A DNA stretch of 64,000 nt from Streptomyces wedmorensis (GCF_000716445.1 NZ_JNWK01000079.1:1-64000), one strand, 5' to 3'; counted from the first letter of the stretch, positions 35,495 to 47,919 are shown. Notes: generated by a model from the sequence alone, not told the origin. Program-made: numbers and translations.

Positions 35495-36484
35495 ATGGAG
35501 TACACGCAGCTCGGACGCACCGGACTCAAGGTCAGCCGACTCGTCCTCGGGACGATGAACTTCGGACCGCAGACGGACGAACCCACCAGCCACGCCATCA
35601 TGGACACGGCGCTGGACGCGGGACTCAACTTCTTCGACACCGCCAACGTCTACGGCTGGGCGGAGAACAAGGGGCGGACGGAGTCGATCATCGGTTCCTG
35701 GTTCGCCAAGGGCGACGGCCGCCGCGACAGGACCGTCCTCGCCACCAAGGTGTACGGGAACATGGGCGTCGACGGCGACGCCTGGCCCAACCACGACAAG
35801 CTCTCGGCGCTCAACATCCGCCGCGCCGTCGAGGCCAGTCTCAAGCGGCTCGGCACCGACTACATCGACGTCTACCAGTTCCACCACGTCGACCGCGCGA
35901 CCCCCTTCGAGGAGATCTGGCAGGCCGTCGACGTCCTGATCCAGCAGGGCAAGGTGCTCTACGCCGGCTCCTCGAACTTCCCCGGCTACAAGATCGCCCA
36001 GGCCAACGAGACCGCCGCCCGCCGCGGCTCCGTCGGCCTCGTCAGCGAGCAGTGCCTCTACAACCTCTTCGAGCGGCGCGCCGAGATGGAGGTCATCCCC
36101 GCCGCCCAGGAGTACGGCCTCGGGGTCATCCCCTGGTCCCCGCTCCACGGCGGCCTGCTCGGCGGCGTCCTCAAGAAGGAGGCCGAGGGCAAGCGCCGCA
36201 CCGAGGGCCGCGCCGCCGCCACCCTCGCCGACCCGGCTTCCCGCGCGAAGCTCCAGGCCTACGAGGACCTCCTCGACAAGCACGGCCTCGCGCCCGGCGA
36301 GACCGCCCTCGCCTGGCTCCTCACCCGCCCCGGCGTCACGGGCCCCATCGTCGGCCCTCGCACGCCCGACCAGCTCGCGGGCGCCCTGCGCGCCCTGGAG
36401 ACCGAGCTCGGCGACGAGGTCCTGGCCGGCCTCGACGAGATCTTCCCCGGCCCCGGCCCCTCGCCGGAGGCCTTCGCCTGGTGA
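35495..36484 (+). CDS. Aldo/keto reductase
   Basis: A 329-residue NADPH-dependent oxidoreductase of the AKR superfamily. LGRTGLKVSRLVLGTMNFG opens the barrel, the catalytic Asp and Tyr are in FFDTANVYG, Lys in LATKVYG and His in VYQFHHVD; the cofactor loop is near GPIVGPRTPDQL. The substrate is not predictable. The gene appears to be transcribed as a leaderless mRNA from a MerR-type promoter, although no merR gene is nearby. Two overlapping strong hairpins follow. Confidence 0.92.
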   Translation: MEYTQLGRTGLKVSRLVLGTMNFGPQTDEPTSHAIMDTALDAGLNFFDTANVYGWAENKGRTESIIGSWFAKGDGRRDRTVLATKVYGNMGVDGDAWPNHDKLSALNIRRAVEASLKRLGTDYIDVYQFHHVDRATPFEEIWQAVDVLIQQGKVLYAGSSNFPGYKIAQANETAARRGSVGLVSEQCLYNLFERRAEMEVIPAAQEYGLGVIPWSPLHGGLLGGVLKKEAEGKRRTEGRAAATLADPASRAKLQAYEDLLDKHGLAPGETALAWLLTRPGVTGPIVGPRTPDQLAGALRALETELGDEVLAGLDEIFPGPGPSPEAFAW

Positions 36485-36488
36485 CCCC

Positions 36489-36545
36489 CAGGGGGGTCCT
36501 GCCGATCAGGCCGGACTCGCGGCGTGATCGGCAGGACACCCCCTG
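36489..36545. terminator. 20-bp stem terminator after the aldo/keto reductase
   Basis: The arm at 36489-36508 (CAGGGGGGTCCTGCCGATCA) pairs with 36525-36545 with a single bulge, loop 16 nt. Its right arm overlaps the next palindrome (36539-36568), so the two structures exclude each other. Confidence 0.75.
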
Positions 36546-36568
36546 ACCGGCCCGGGCCGGTCAGGGGG
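36539..36568. terminator. Perfect 30-bp palindrome, probable bidirectional terminator
   Basis: CCCCCTGACCGGCCC followed at once by its exact inverse. It contains the stop codon of the leftward marR remnant (36561-36563) and shares its left arm with the preceding hairpin. Strength and position between convergent reading frames suggest a terminator. Confidence 0.7.
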
Positions 36569-36882
36569 CGCCGAGCCGGCTGGTCGCGTCCAGGCGGAAC
36601 GCCGTGTCGGCGGGGACGACGTTCCGCAGGGCGCCCTCCAGATCGCGGACGCGCTCCGCGCCGAGCGCCGCGACCCACTCCGCCCGCAGCTCGTCGAAGA
36701 TCGCCGCGGACCGGGCGAGGGCGTCGTACCCGCGCGGCGTGAGGCGGACCGGTTTGCGGCGCGCGTCGGTCGGGTCGTCGGCGCGCTCCGCGTACCCCAG
36801 GGCGAGCAGCCGGTCCACGGTCTTGCCGGCGGCCTGCTTGGAGACGCCGAGCCGCCGCCCGGTCTCGCTGGCCGTCGCGCCC
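36561..36882 (-). pseudogene. C-terminal part of a MarR-family regulator gene
   Basis: The minus frame encodes the recognition helix and wing of a MarR protein (GATASETGRRLGVSKQAAGK, then GYAERADDPTDARRKPVRLT) and its C-terminal helices, but homology stops at about 36882, where the N-terminal dimerisation helices should follow. At that exact point a gene fragment of the opposite strand begins. The upstream open frame shows no MarR character. It looks like the 3' two thirds of a gene whose 5' end was deleted. Confidence 0.7.
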
Positions 36883-37083
36883 TGGGTGCTCAACGCGATC
36901 TTCGAGTCCGCCACCCTCGACCCGCACTCCCGCGAGACGGTCGTCCTGACCGTCGCCGAACGCAACCAGTGCCACCTCTGTGTCGACATGCACGAGGCGA
37001 AGAAGGCCGCCCTCGGACCGGCCCCGGACCCCGAACGCCTCGCCGCCGTGCGGACGTTCACCCTCCGGGTCCTCGCCGCCTGA
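36883..37083 (+). pseudogene. C-terminal part of an AhpD/carboxymuconolactone-decarboxylase-like gene
   Basis: From about 36883 the plus frame reads WVLNAIFESATLDPHSRETV, then VLTVAERNQCHLCVDMHEAK, the AhpD core with the CxxC pair and nearby His of a peroxidase-type redox centre, and ends at 37083. The N-terminal third is absent. A GTG at 36886 could start a 65-residue fragment, but no ribosome binding site is seen. The break point coincides with the truncated MarR gene on the other strand: one deletion removed both 5' ends and the shared promoter. Confidence 0.65.
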
Positions 37084-37090
37084 CGCGCGC

Positions 37091-37780
37091 TCAGCGAACG
37101 GCGTACGGGCCGCCCAGGCCCCACGCCTGGTGCATCGCCGTGGCGAAGGCTGCGGCCAGCTTGTGCTCGCCCGTCACGCCCGGGTGCGTCCCGTCGTACG
37201 TGTCCGTGTGGATGTCGTACGACTCCGGGATCGTCGCCAGGAGCAGGGGCGAGGCCGCCGTGTCCAGGTCCGCGACCGCCTTGGCGAGGAGCTCGTTGAA
37301 GCGGGCGCACTCGGCGGCGAAGGGGGCGTCGTAGCCGGCGCGGACATTGGGAATGACCGGCAGGAGGACGGCCCGCACGCGCGGGTTGGCGGCGCGGGCC
37401 GCCGCGACGAACGCCCGGACGTTCTCCTCCGTCTGGTCGCTGTTCGTGTAGAACCCGAGGTCGATCAGGCCCAGGGAGACGAGCAGGACGTCCGCGCCCG
37501 TCGCCGTGACGGTCTCGCCGATCAGCGGCGCCATGTGGAGCCAGCCCTCGCCCCAGCCGGCCAGGTGGCGCCGGGCGGGGGCGGGGAAGTCCGGGTCGGC
37601 GTACGCCTCGACGCCGGCCGGTTCGTCGGGGGCCGTCGGGTCGTGGAGACCCGTGCGCGGGCCCACGATCTCGTACCCGCCCGGCAGCGTGGCCTCCAGG
37701 TGCTGCCACATCCGGTGGCGCCAGGTCCAGTCGCCGACGCGTCCGATGGTCATGCTGTCGCCGACGAACAGAAAACGCAT
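37091..37780 (-). CDS. SGNH/GDSL-family esterase
   Basis: A 229-residue hydrolase of the SGNH fold. The nucleophile Ser is in FLFVGDSMTIG near the N-terminus; the block-III Asn/Gly region is near LLVSLGLIDLGF, and the catalytic Asp-His pair is in YDGTHPGVTGEHKLA. No signal peptide is seen, so it is cytoplasmic. It may deacylate a sugar, lipid or ester metabolite. The ATG at 37780 lacks a strong ribosome binding site. It is followed on the left by the marR/ahpD remnants. Confidence 0.87.
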   Translation of the reverse strand: MRFLFVGDSMTIGRVGDWTWRHRMWQHLEATLPGGYEIVGPRTGLHDPTAPDEPAGVEAYADPDFPAPARRHLAGWGEGWLHMAPLIGETVTATGADVLLVSLGLIDLGFYTNSDQTEENVRAFVAAARAANPRVRAVLLPVIPNVRAGYDAPFAAECARFNELLAKAVADLDTAASPLLLATIPESYDIHTDTYDGTHPGVTGEHKLAAAFATAMHQAWGLGGPYAVR

Positions 37781-37839
37781 GGTCACATCATCCCGGACCA
37801 CGCGCGGCACCGGCGACGTGATCCGGGACACCCGCGCGC

Positions 37840-38691
37840 TCAGCTCAGGAACGCGTCGACCGTCTTCGCGAACCACTCCGCGTCGTCGTGCCACGGGAAG
37901 TGCCCGGCCCCGTCCAGGACCGCGAGCGTCGACGCCGGGAACAGCTCCGCGTACGCGGTCGCCGTCGGCACCGGGGTGTTCGCGTCGCCCTCTCCGGCGA
38001 CGACCAGGACCGGACGGTCGAACTCCGCGAACGCGGCGCGCGTGGCCGCCGGTTCGAACGCGCCCTCGCCGCCGTACACCCCGGCGGCCTCGCCGTTCCG
38101 CTGCCGGTGGCTGTCGGCGTGACGCTGCCGCGCGGCCTCGTCCCACGTCCCGTGGAAGAACGGCGCGACCGCCTGGAACGTGTCGGGCCCGCCCCGGCCC
38201 GCCGCCAGGTCCTCCAGGGCCGCGTACGCCTCGGCGAACCACGGCTCCGCCTCGCGCCACGGCCGCCGCGCGGCCGCGAGCCGCTCCTCGCCCGTCGTGT
38301 CGAGGCCGACGGCGGCCGTGCCCGGGGTCACCAGGACGAGCCGGGCCACCCGCTCCGGATGCCGGGCCGTGTACAGCGCGGCCAGGTTCGCGCCCGCCGA
38401 GTGCCCGAGGACGTCGATCGTGTCGAGCCCGAGGTGGACGCGCAGCGCCTCCACGTCCTCGACCTGCCGGTCGCAGCGGTACGAGGACGCGTCCTCCGGC
38501 ACCGCCGACGCGCCCGTGCCCCGCAGGTCGAGCCGGATCACGCGGCGGCGGGCGGCGAGCCCGCCGAGCCCGTCGAAGTACACGGAGTCCTGCATGGGGC
38601 CGCCGGGCAGACAGACCAGCGGCGCTCCGGTCGCGGAGCCCGACTCGTGGTACGCGAGCAGGGTGCCGTCGGGAGCGGGGAAAGTAGACAT
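37840..38691 (-). CDS. Alpha/beta hydrolase
   Basis: A 283-residue alpha/beta-fold hydrolase. The oxyanion loop is in LVCLPGGPMQDS, the nucleophile Ser in LGHSAGANLAAL, the Asp in VVAGEGDANTP and the His in DGAGHFPWHDD. The PGGP motif is typical of the proline-iminopeptidase/S33-like subgroup, so a peptidase or esterase is possible. ATG 38691 is taken; ATGs at 38703 and 38730 are in frame. The next gene on the same strand starts 59 bp further left. Confidence 0.88.
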   Translation of the reverse strand: MSTFPAPDGTLLAYHESGSATGAPLVCLPGGPMQDSVYFDGLGGLAARRRVIRLDLRGTGASAVPEDASSYRCDRQVEDVEALRVHLGLDTIDVLGHSAGANLAALYTARHPERVARLVLVTPGTAAVGLDTTGEERLAAARRPWREAEPWFAEAYAALEDLAAGRGGPDTFQAVAPFFHGTWDEAARQRHADSHRQRNGEAAGVYGGEGAFEPAATRAAFAEFDRPVLVVAGEGDANTPVPTATAYAELFPASTLAVLDGAGHFPWHDDAEWFAKTVDAFLS

Positions 38692-38798
38692 GGTCGCGAC
38701 CATGGCAGTGCTCCCGTCCCAGGTCAACAACGTTTCGCCGCCGCCGGACGCCCCACGCCACCCGGCGTCCGCGTCAGCGCCGTGGCAGGCTTGGGCCC

Positions 38799-39788
38799 AT
38801 GCGATCTGCTCTGTGCGCCCTCGGCGCGGCGGCGGCCCTGGTGCTGCTCCCGGCCGGTCATGCCCGTGCCGAAGGGCAGGAACCCGACCGGGACTTCACG
38901 ATCCAGGACACCCGCGTCACCGAGTCCAGCGGCCTCGCCGCGAGCCGGGCCCACCCCGGGATCTACTGGACGCACAACGACCAGGACGCGCCCCTGATCT
39001 ACGGCATCGACTCCCGCACCGGCGAGACGGTCGCGACCCTGACGATGAAGGGCGTCGGCACCCCCCGCGACATGGAGGCGATCGCCGTCGGACCGGACGG
39101 CGACATCTACGTCGGCGACATCGGCGACAACCTCGACGGCTCCTGGGACCACGTCTGGATCTACCGCTTCCCCGAGCCGAAGGCCCTCGGGGACCGGACG
39201 GTGACGGCCGCGCAGTACGACGTGAAGTACGCCGACGGACCGCGCAACGCCGAGGCCCTGATGGTCCACCCCAAGACCGGCCGGGTCTACATCGCGAGCA
39301 AGAACGAGGACGGCGGCGGCCTCTACGCCGGCCCCGAACGCCTCACCCCGTCCGGCACCAACGTCTTCCGCCGCGTCGACGAGGTCCCCTGGGTCACCGA
39401 CGGCGCCTTCTCCCCGGACGGCGACCGGCTCGTCCTGCGCGGCTACTTCAGCGCCAGGGAGTACGCCTGGAAGGACGGCCGCCTCGGCGACGACGGCACC
39501 TCCGTCTCCGCCCCCTTCCAGGGCCAGGCGGAGTCGGTGACGTACACGGCCGACGGCTCGGCCCTCATGTTCGGCTCCGAGGGCCGTGGCAGCCGGGTCG
39601 TCCGCGTCGACCGGCCCGGCGCCCAGCCCCCGTCGGACAAGCCGACGGAGGCACCGGGCGGCGCGCCGAAGTCCCCCTCGGCGTCCGCCGCCGAGGGCGG
39701 CCAGGGCAGCGCCACCACCGGCTTCCTCGTCCTCGCCGGAGCCACCGTCCTCGTCCTCGGCGTCAAGCGGCTGCTGCGGCGGGGCTGA
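38799..39788 (+). CDS. Secreted beta-propeller protein with C-terminal membrane anchor
   Basis: A 329-residue exported protein. The signal peptide (ALGAAAALVLLPAGHARA) is followed by a propeller-like domain with blades such as IYWTHNDQDAPLIYGID, GPDGDIYVGDIGDN and AFSPDGDRLVLRGYF, then a Pro/Ser/Ala-rich spacer and a C-terminal hydrophobic helix with a basic end (FLVLAGATVLVLGVKRLLRR). It is therefore tethered to the outside of the membrane. Ligand or role unknown. A very strong palindromic terminator follows. Confidence 0.85.
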   Translation: MRSALCALGAAAALVLLPAGHARAEGQEPDRDFTIQDTRVTESSGLAASRAHPGIYWTHNDQDAPLIYGIDSRTGETVATLTMKGVGTPRDMEAIAVGPDGDIYVGDIGDNLDGSWDHVWIYRFPEPKALGDRTVTAAQYDVKYADGPRNAEALMVHPKTGRVYIASKNEDGGGLYAGPERLTPSGTNVFRRVDEVPWVTDGAFSPDGDRLVLRGYFSAREYAWKDGRLGDDGTSVSAPFQGQAESVTYTADGSALMFGSEGRGSRVVRVDRPGAQPPSDKPTEAPGGAPKSPSASAAEGGQGSATTGFLVLAGATVLVLGVKRLLRRG

Positions 39789-39809
39789 ACCCACGGCGGC
39801 CCGGCACGC

Positions 39810-39852
39810 CGAAGGGCCCGGCAGCGGACGACGTCCGCTGCCGGGCCCTTCG
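39810..39852. terminator. Perfect 20-bp stem bidirectional terminator
   Basis: CGAAGGGCCCGGCAGCGGAC (39810-39829) is mirrored exactly by 39833-39852, with a 3-nt loop (GAC). It lies between the convergent propeller-protein gene and serC. Confidence 0.85.
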
Positions 39853-39865
39853 TACGACCGGAAGG

Positions 39866-43996
<4,131 letters not shown>

Positions 43997-44113
43997 CGAC
44001 ACCCCGCCCCGGCATCGGGATGACGCCCCGCCCCCGGCAGGACGCTTCGGCCCGAGAGGACGGCGTGGCCCTGACCCCTGCCGGCCCGGCGGGGGTCCCG
44101 ATACGCTCGCCGG

Positions 44114-44671
44114 ATGCGGCGGTCTCCCTCCCCTCCTCCCGGCGAACGGCGGCTCGTCCTGCGCGAGCTGGAGAGCGGTGACGTACCGGCCGTCCACGAC
44201 GTCTACGGCTCCGAGGCCGCGACCGAGCACCTGAGCTTCACGCCCCGCTCCGTGGACGAGGTCCGGGCGATCGTCGAGCGGTCGATCGCGTCGGCACGGA
44301 CCGTCCCCCGGCAGGAACACGCCCTCGGAGTCGTCGAGCGCGCCACCGGCGACCTCGTCGGCTTCGCCCGGCTCGCCCTCGACCCCCACCAGCAGCGCGC
44401 GGCGACGATCGGCTTCGCCCTGCGTCCGGCGTCATGGGGCGTCGGCTACGGGCGCGAGACCGTCGCACTGCTCCTCGCACTGGCCTTCACCGAACTCGAC
44501 CTCCACCGCGTCTGGGCCGCGCGGGCCCCGCTCAACACGGCGTCGGCCCGCACGCTGCTCGCCGCGGGCCTGACGGAAGAGGGCCGGATCCGGGGCCACG
44601 TGTACGTCAGAGGGGCCTGGCGGGACTCGATCACGTACGGGATCCTCCGCGAGGAGTGGGACACCCCCTAG
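44114..44671 (+). CDS. RimJ/RimL-type GNAT acetyltransferase
   Basis: A 185-residue acetyltransferase. RLVLRELESGDVPAVHDVYG, the long helix region, GFALRPASWGVGYGRETVAL (acetyl-CoA loop) and HRVWAARAPLNTASARTLLA are typical of the RimJ/RimL ribosomal-protein N-acetyltransferase group, which also includes resistance and metabolic acetyltransferases. Start ATG 44114; the weak upstream signal makes it a little uncertain. It converges on the LysR gene with 9 bp between stops. Confidence 0.85.
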   Translation: MRRSPSPPPGERRLVLRELESGDVPAVHDVYGSEAATEHLSFTPRSVDEVRAIVERSIASARTVPRQEHALGVVERATGDLVGFARLALDPHQQRAATIGFALRPASWGVGYGRETVALLLALAFTELDLHRVWAARAPLNTASARTLLAAGLTEEGRIRGHVYVRGAWRDSITYGILREEWDTP

Positions 44672-44680
44672 AGGGTGGGC

Positions 44681-45538
44681 TCACCCGCCGCCGACGATGT
44701 CCCGTGCCATCGCGACCAGCGCGGCCGTCGCCGGGTGGGGGAACGCGTCGCGCCAGGCCAGGACCACCGGGAGGGCGGGCACGTCCGGGAGGGGCCGGTA
44801 GGCGACGCCCGGGTGGGGGTGCAGGGCGGCGGTGGAGGCGGAGGAGACGCCGATGCCGCGGCCGGCCGCGATGGCGGTGAGCCAGTCGTCGGTGTTGGCG
44901 ACGGTGAGGGTGGCGGCGGGACGGGCGGCGGGCGGCCAGAGGGCGAGCGTGGTCGTGCCCGAGACCGTGTTGAGGACGACGGTCTCGCCGATGAGTTCGC
45001 CGAGCGTGAGCCGGGACCGCCCGGCGAGGGGACTGTCGGCCGGGAGGGCGGCGACCCGGGACTCGGCGGTCAGCTCCTCGGTGACCAGGCCCGGCGCGTC
45101 CACCGGACCGCGCAGCAGGGCCGCGTCGACCTCGCCCCGCGCGAGCCCGGCGGTGCGGTCGTCGACGCGGAGGAGTTCGAGCGGGGTGTCGGGATGCTCG
45201 CGCTGCCAGCGCCGCAGCAGGGGAGTGGTGTACGGGCCGAAGGCCGACCACGCGTGCCCCAGGCGCAGAGGGCGGTGGCGGAGCCGCGCCGGGTCCACGG
45301 CGTCCTCGAAGGCCGCCAGGGCCGCGGCGGCCCGGTCCCGGAAGGCCCGGCCCTCGGCCGTGAGGGCGAGGTGATGGGTCGACCGCTCGACGAGCCGCGC
45401 GCCGAGGTGCTGTTCGAGCGCCGCGAGCGTCCGCGAGACGGCGGGCTGCGTCAGGTGGAGCCGGGCCGCCGCCCTGGTCAGACTGGATTCGTCGGCGATG
45501 GCCAGGAAGCAGCGGAGGTGACGCAGCTCGATGCTCAT
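44681..45538 (-). CDS. LysR-family transcriptional regulator
   Basis: A 285-residue regulator: N-terminal winged helix (LRHLRCFLAIADESSLTRAA, LHLTQPAVSRTLAALEQHLG), linker helix and a periplasmic-binding-like effector domain (LELLRVDDRTAGLARGEVDA, GRGIGVSSASTAAL). It is divergent from the EamA exporter gene, the usual layout for a LysR protein controlling its neighbour. The shared 307-bp gap contains a CTGAACT-TGT-AGTTCAG palindrome. Start ATG 45538 (SIELRHLRC). Confidence 0.92.
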   Translation of the reverse strand: MSIELRHLRCFLAIADESSLTRAAARLHLTQPAVSRTLAALEQHLGARLVERSTHHLALTAEGRAFRDRAAAALAAFEDAVDPARLRHRPLRLGHAWSAFGPYTTPLLRRWQREHPDTPLELLRVDDRTAGLARGEVDAALLRGPVDAPGLVTEELTAESRVAALPADSPLAGRSRLTLGELIGETVVLNTVSGTTTLALWPPAARPAATLTVANTDDWLTAIAAGRGIGVSSASTAALHPHPGVAYRPLPDVPALPVVLAWRDAFPHPATAALVAMARDIVGGG

Positions 45539-45653
45539 GCGTCCGGAGCATAACCGCAGGGCAATCGGCATTTCCGGTGACGCGCGGGGGCTCGTAGCGT
45601 GGTCGGTGAGGGGGAGGGGAATCAGGGGGACGGCCGACCGGTAGTGCATTATT

Positions 45654-45670
45654 CTGAACTTGTAGTTCAG
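45654..45670. promoter_or_regulatory. Palindrome CTGAACT-TGT-AGTTCAG
   Basis: Perfect 7-bp inverted arms with a 3-bp centre, in an AT-rich stretch (GCATTATT precedes it) between the divergent LysR and EamA genes. A regulator binding site is likely; whether it is the LysR site is not shown, since the T-N11-A pattern is only loosely present. Confidence 0.5.
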
Positions 45671-45684
45671 TGTCATGGACTTCC

Positions 45685-45760
45685 AGGTCAGCCGTCAGCC
45701 GTCAGCCGTCAGCCGGTGAGTCGGTGCGTCGGTGCGTCGGTGCGTCGGTGAGCCGGTGCG
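45685..45760. repeat. Short tandem repeats (GTCAGCC, then TCGGTGCG)
   Basis: About four copies of GTCAGCC (45687-45714) run into four copies of TCGGTGCG and variants (45720-45760). They occupy the leader side of the EamA gene. Apart from this and the palindrome at 45654 I see nothing in the 45539-45845 gap. Confidence 0.65.
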
Positions 45761-45845
45761 TCGGTCAGCCGGGTTTCCGGTCAGTCGGTCGGTCGTTGTT
45801 CCGGTCAGCCGGTCATGTGAAGCGAGTCGTTCGGAGGAGTAGTCG

Positions 45846-46868
45846 GTGGACAGTCCGGTCAAGGATGTGGTCGCCCCGGCCCCCGCTGCCGTCGCGGGCT
45901 CCGCCCCCGGCGCGGCCGTACCGGAGGCCGGGACGCCCGGTGCCGGGGTCGCCGCCCGGAAGGGGATGGCGGGGCACCGTCTCGGGCCCGTCGCGCTCGT
46001 CGTCGCCGGCGGGCTCTCCGTACAGTTCGGCTCCGCCGTCGCGGTGCTGCTCATGCCGCGCGCGGGCGCCCTCGGCGTCGTCACGCTGCGGCTCGTCCTC
46101 GCGGCGGCCGTGCTGCTGATCGTCTGCCGGCCCAGGGTGCGCGGCTACGGGCGCGCGGACTGGGGGACGGTCCTCATCTTCGGCGCCGCCATGGCGGCGA
46201 TGAACATCCTCTTCTACCAGGCCGCCGACCGGATACCGCTGGGCGCCGCCGTGACCCTGGAGGTCCTCGGCCCGCTGATCCTCTCGGTGGTCGCCTCCCG
46301 CCGGCTGATGAACCTGCTCTGGGCCGGACTCGCCCTCGGCGGCGTCGTCCTGCTCAGCGGCGGCGGCTTCGACCGCCTCGATCCGGCGGGAGCCGCGTTC
46401 GCCCTCGCCGCGGGCGCCATGTGGGCGGCGTACATCGTCTTCAGCGCCCGCACCGGCAGGCGCTTCCCGCAGGCCGACGGACTCGCCCTCGCCATGGCCT
46501 TCGGCGCCGTCCTCAGCCTGCCGTTCGGCATCGTGGAAGCGGGCGGCAAGCTCCTCGTACCGTCGACGATCGCCCTCGGTCTCGCCGTCGCGCTGATGTC
46601 ATCCGTCCTCCCCTACACCCTCGAACTCCTCGCCCTCCGCCGCCTTCCCGCCCCCACCTTCGCCATCCTCATGAGCCTCGAACCGGCCATCGCGGCCACC
46701 GCCGGCTTCCTCATCCTCAGCCAGGCCCTCTCCCTCCTCGACACCCTCGCCATCACCCTCGTCATCGCCGCCAGCATGGGTGCCGTCCGCACCCAGTCCC
46801 GCGCCGCGAAACGCCGCCCCCACGCCGACCCGACCGCCCTGCCCGACGCCCTGGACTCCCGCGCGTGA
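45846..46868 (+). CDS. EamA (RhaT/DMT) family exporter
   Basis: A 340-residue drug/metabolite transporter with ten predicted helices in two EamA halves (LRLVLAAAVLLIVCRPRVRG, GAAVTLEVLGPLILSVVASR; AALSLPFGI region; PTFAILMSLEPAIAATAGFL). An Ala/Pro-rich ~40-residue N-terminus precedes the first helix. Similarity is to threonine/homoserine exporters of the RhtA type; substrate unproven. GTG 45846 follows GGAGGAG. Its stop overlaps the GTG of the next VOC gene by 4 bp. Probably controlled by the divergent LysR protein. Confidence 0.9.
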   Translation: MDSPVKDVVAPAPAAVAGSAPGAAVPEAGTPGAGVAARKGMAGHRLGPVALVVAGGLSVQFGSAVAVLLMPRAGALGVVTLRLVLAAAVLLIVCRPRVRGYGRADWGTVLIFGAAMAAMNILFYQAADRIPLGAAVTLEVLGPLILSVVASRRLMNLLWAGLALGGVVLLSGGGFDRLDPAGAAFALAAGAMWAAYIVFSARTGRRFPQADGLALAMAFGAVLSLPFGIVEAGGKLLVPSTIALGLAVALMSSVLPYTLELLALRRLPAPTFAILMSLEPAIAATAGFLILSQALSLLDTLAITLVIAASMGAVRTQSRAAKRRPHADPTALPDALDSRA

Positions 46869-47242
46869 TCGCCGAACTGCAATGCCTCGTGATCGACTGC
46901 CCCGCACCCCGGGAACTCGCCGAGTTCTACCGCGCCGTGCTGGGGGGTGAGGTCGACCGTCCGGACCGCCGCTGGTCCCTCGACGAAGCCTGGTCCACGC
47001 TCCACACTCCCGCCGGGGCGGTCCTCTGCTTCCAGGGGGTCGCCGATCACCGTCCGCCGGTGTGGCCGGACCCCGAGCGCCCCCAGCAGTTCCACCTCGA
47101 CTTCGGCGTCGCCGATCTGGACGCCGCGCAGGAACAGGTCCTCGCCCACGGCGCGACGGTCCTCGACGAGGGGGACGGCAAGCGGAGCTGGCGGGTGTAC
47201 GCGGACCCGGCCGGGCATCCGTTCTGCCTCGTGCGGCATTGA
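46865..47242 (+). CDS. VOC-family protein
   Basis: A 125-residue single VOC domain (LQCLVIDCPAPRELAEFYRA, QQFHLDFGVADLDAAQEQVL, DPAGHPFCLVRH). His in FHLDF and the C-terminal residues are candidate metal ligands. The pattern is that of the common glyoxalase-like family of actinomycetes without a known reaction. GTG 46865 overlaps the EamA stop, so it is co-translated with the exporter. Confidence 0.85.
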   Translation: MIAELQCLVIDCPAPRELAEFYRAVLGGEVDRPDRRWSLDEAWSTLHTPAGAVLCFQGVADHRPPVWPDPERPQQFHLDFGVADLDAAQEQVLAHGATVLDEGDGKRSWRVYADPAGHPFCLVRH

Positions 47243-47335
47243 GGGACGGGCGCGGACTGCCCCTCGGGCAGGACGAGTTGCGCCCTGGAACCGGATCTCC
47301 GGTCGTTCTTTCGGGCGTGCGATAGGTTGCTCGAC

Positions 47336-47884
47336 ATGACTGAACTCGGTTCCGTTGTATGGCCGCCTGCCCCGATCGAGACCGAACGGCTCGTGCTGCG
47401 TGAGTCAGAGGCGCGGGACAGAGCGGGGTTCGTCGAACTGTTCTCGTCGCCGGAAGTCGGGGTGTACGTGGGCGGTGCCCGCCCGCGCGACCAGCTGGAA
47501 AGCGCGATGCCCGAGGTGCCCGGGCGGCGGTTGGGACTCTTCGTCGTGGAGCGCGACGGCGCGATGATCGGGATGATCACGCTCGACCGGCGCGACACGG
47601 AGCGTCCGCAGCGCGTGCGCCCCGAGGGCGGCGAAGCCGAGCTCGGCTACATGTTCCTCCCCCGGGCATGGGGCAGCGGCTACGCCGCCGAGGCCTGCGC
47701 GGCGGCGCTCGACTGGTTCACCGGCGCGCACCCCGGGGAGCCGGTCGTCCTCACCACCCAGAGCGCGAACGAGCGCGCGATGCGCCTCGCGTCGAAGCTG
47801 GGCTTCACCGAGGTGGAGACGTTCGAGGAGTACGGGGCCGAGCAGTGGTTCGGCGTGCGGCCCTCGGCCGCTTCCGCCGGCTGA
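47336..47884 (+). CDS. GNAT-family N-acetyltransferase
   Basis: A 182-residue acetyltransferase: PIETERLVLRESEARDRAGF, a GMITLDRRD strand, and the acetyl-CoA loop AWGSGYAAEACAAALDWF, then SANERAMRLASKLGFTEVE. Members of this RimJ-like group modify small molecules or protein N-termini. ATG 47336 chosen; an in-frame start 9 bp upstream is possible. A perfect 21-bp stem terminator lies between it and the convergent VOC gene. Confidence 0.85.
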   Translation: MTELGSVVWPPAPIETERLVLRESEARDRAGFVELFSSPEVGVYVGGARPRDQLESAMPEVPGRRLGLFVVERDGAMIGMITLDRRDTERPQRVRPEGGEAELGYMFLPRAWGSGYAAEACAAALDWFTGAHPGEPVVLTTQSANERAMRLASKLGFTEVETFEEYGAEQWFGVRPSAASAG

Positions 47885-47919
47885 ACCGCGCAGTCGAGTC
47901 GAGTCGACATCGAAGTGAA

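Noticed and set aside
36604..37083. Single 159-codon gene spanning the remnant region on the plus strand
   Set aside because: Its first half is only the antisense of the MarR fragment; AhpD-like text starts at about 36883.
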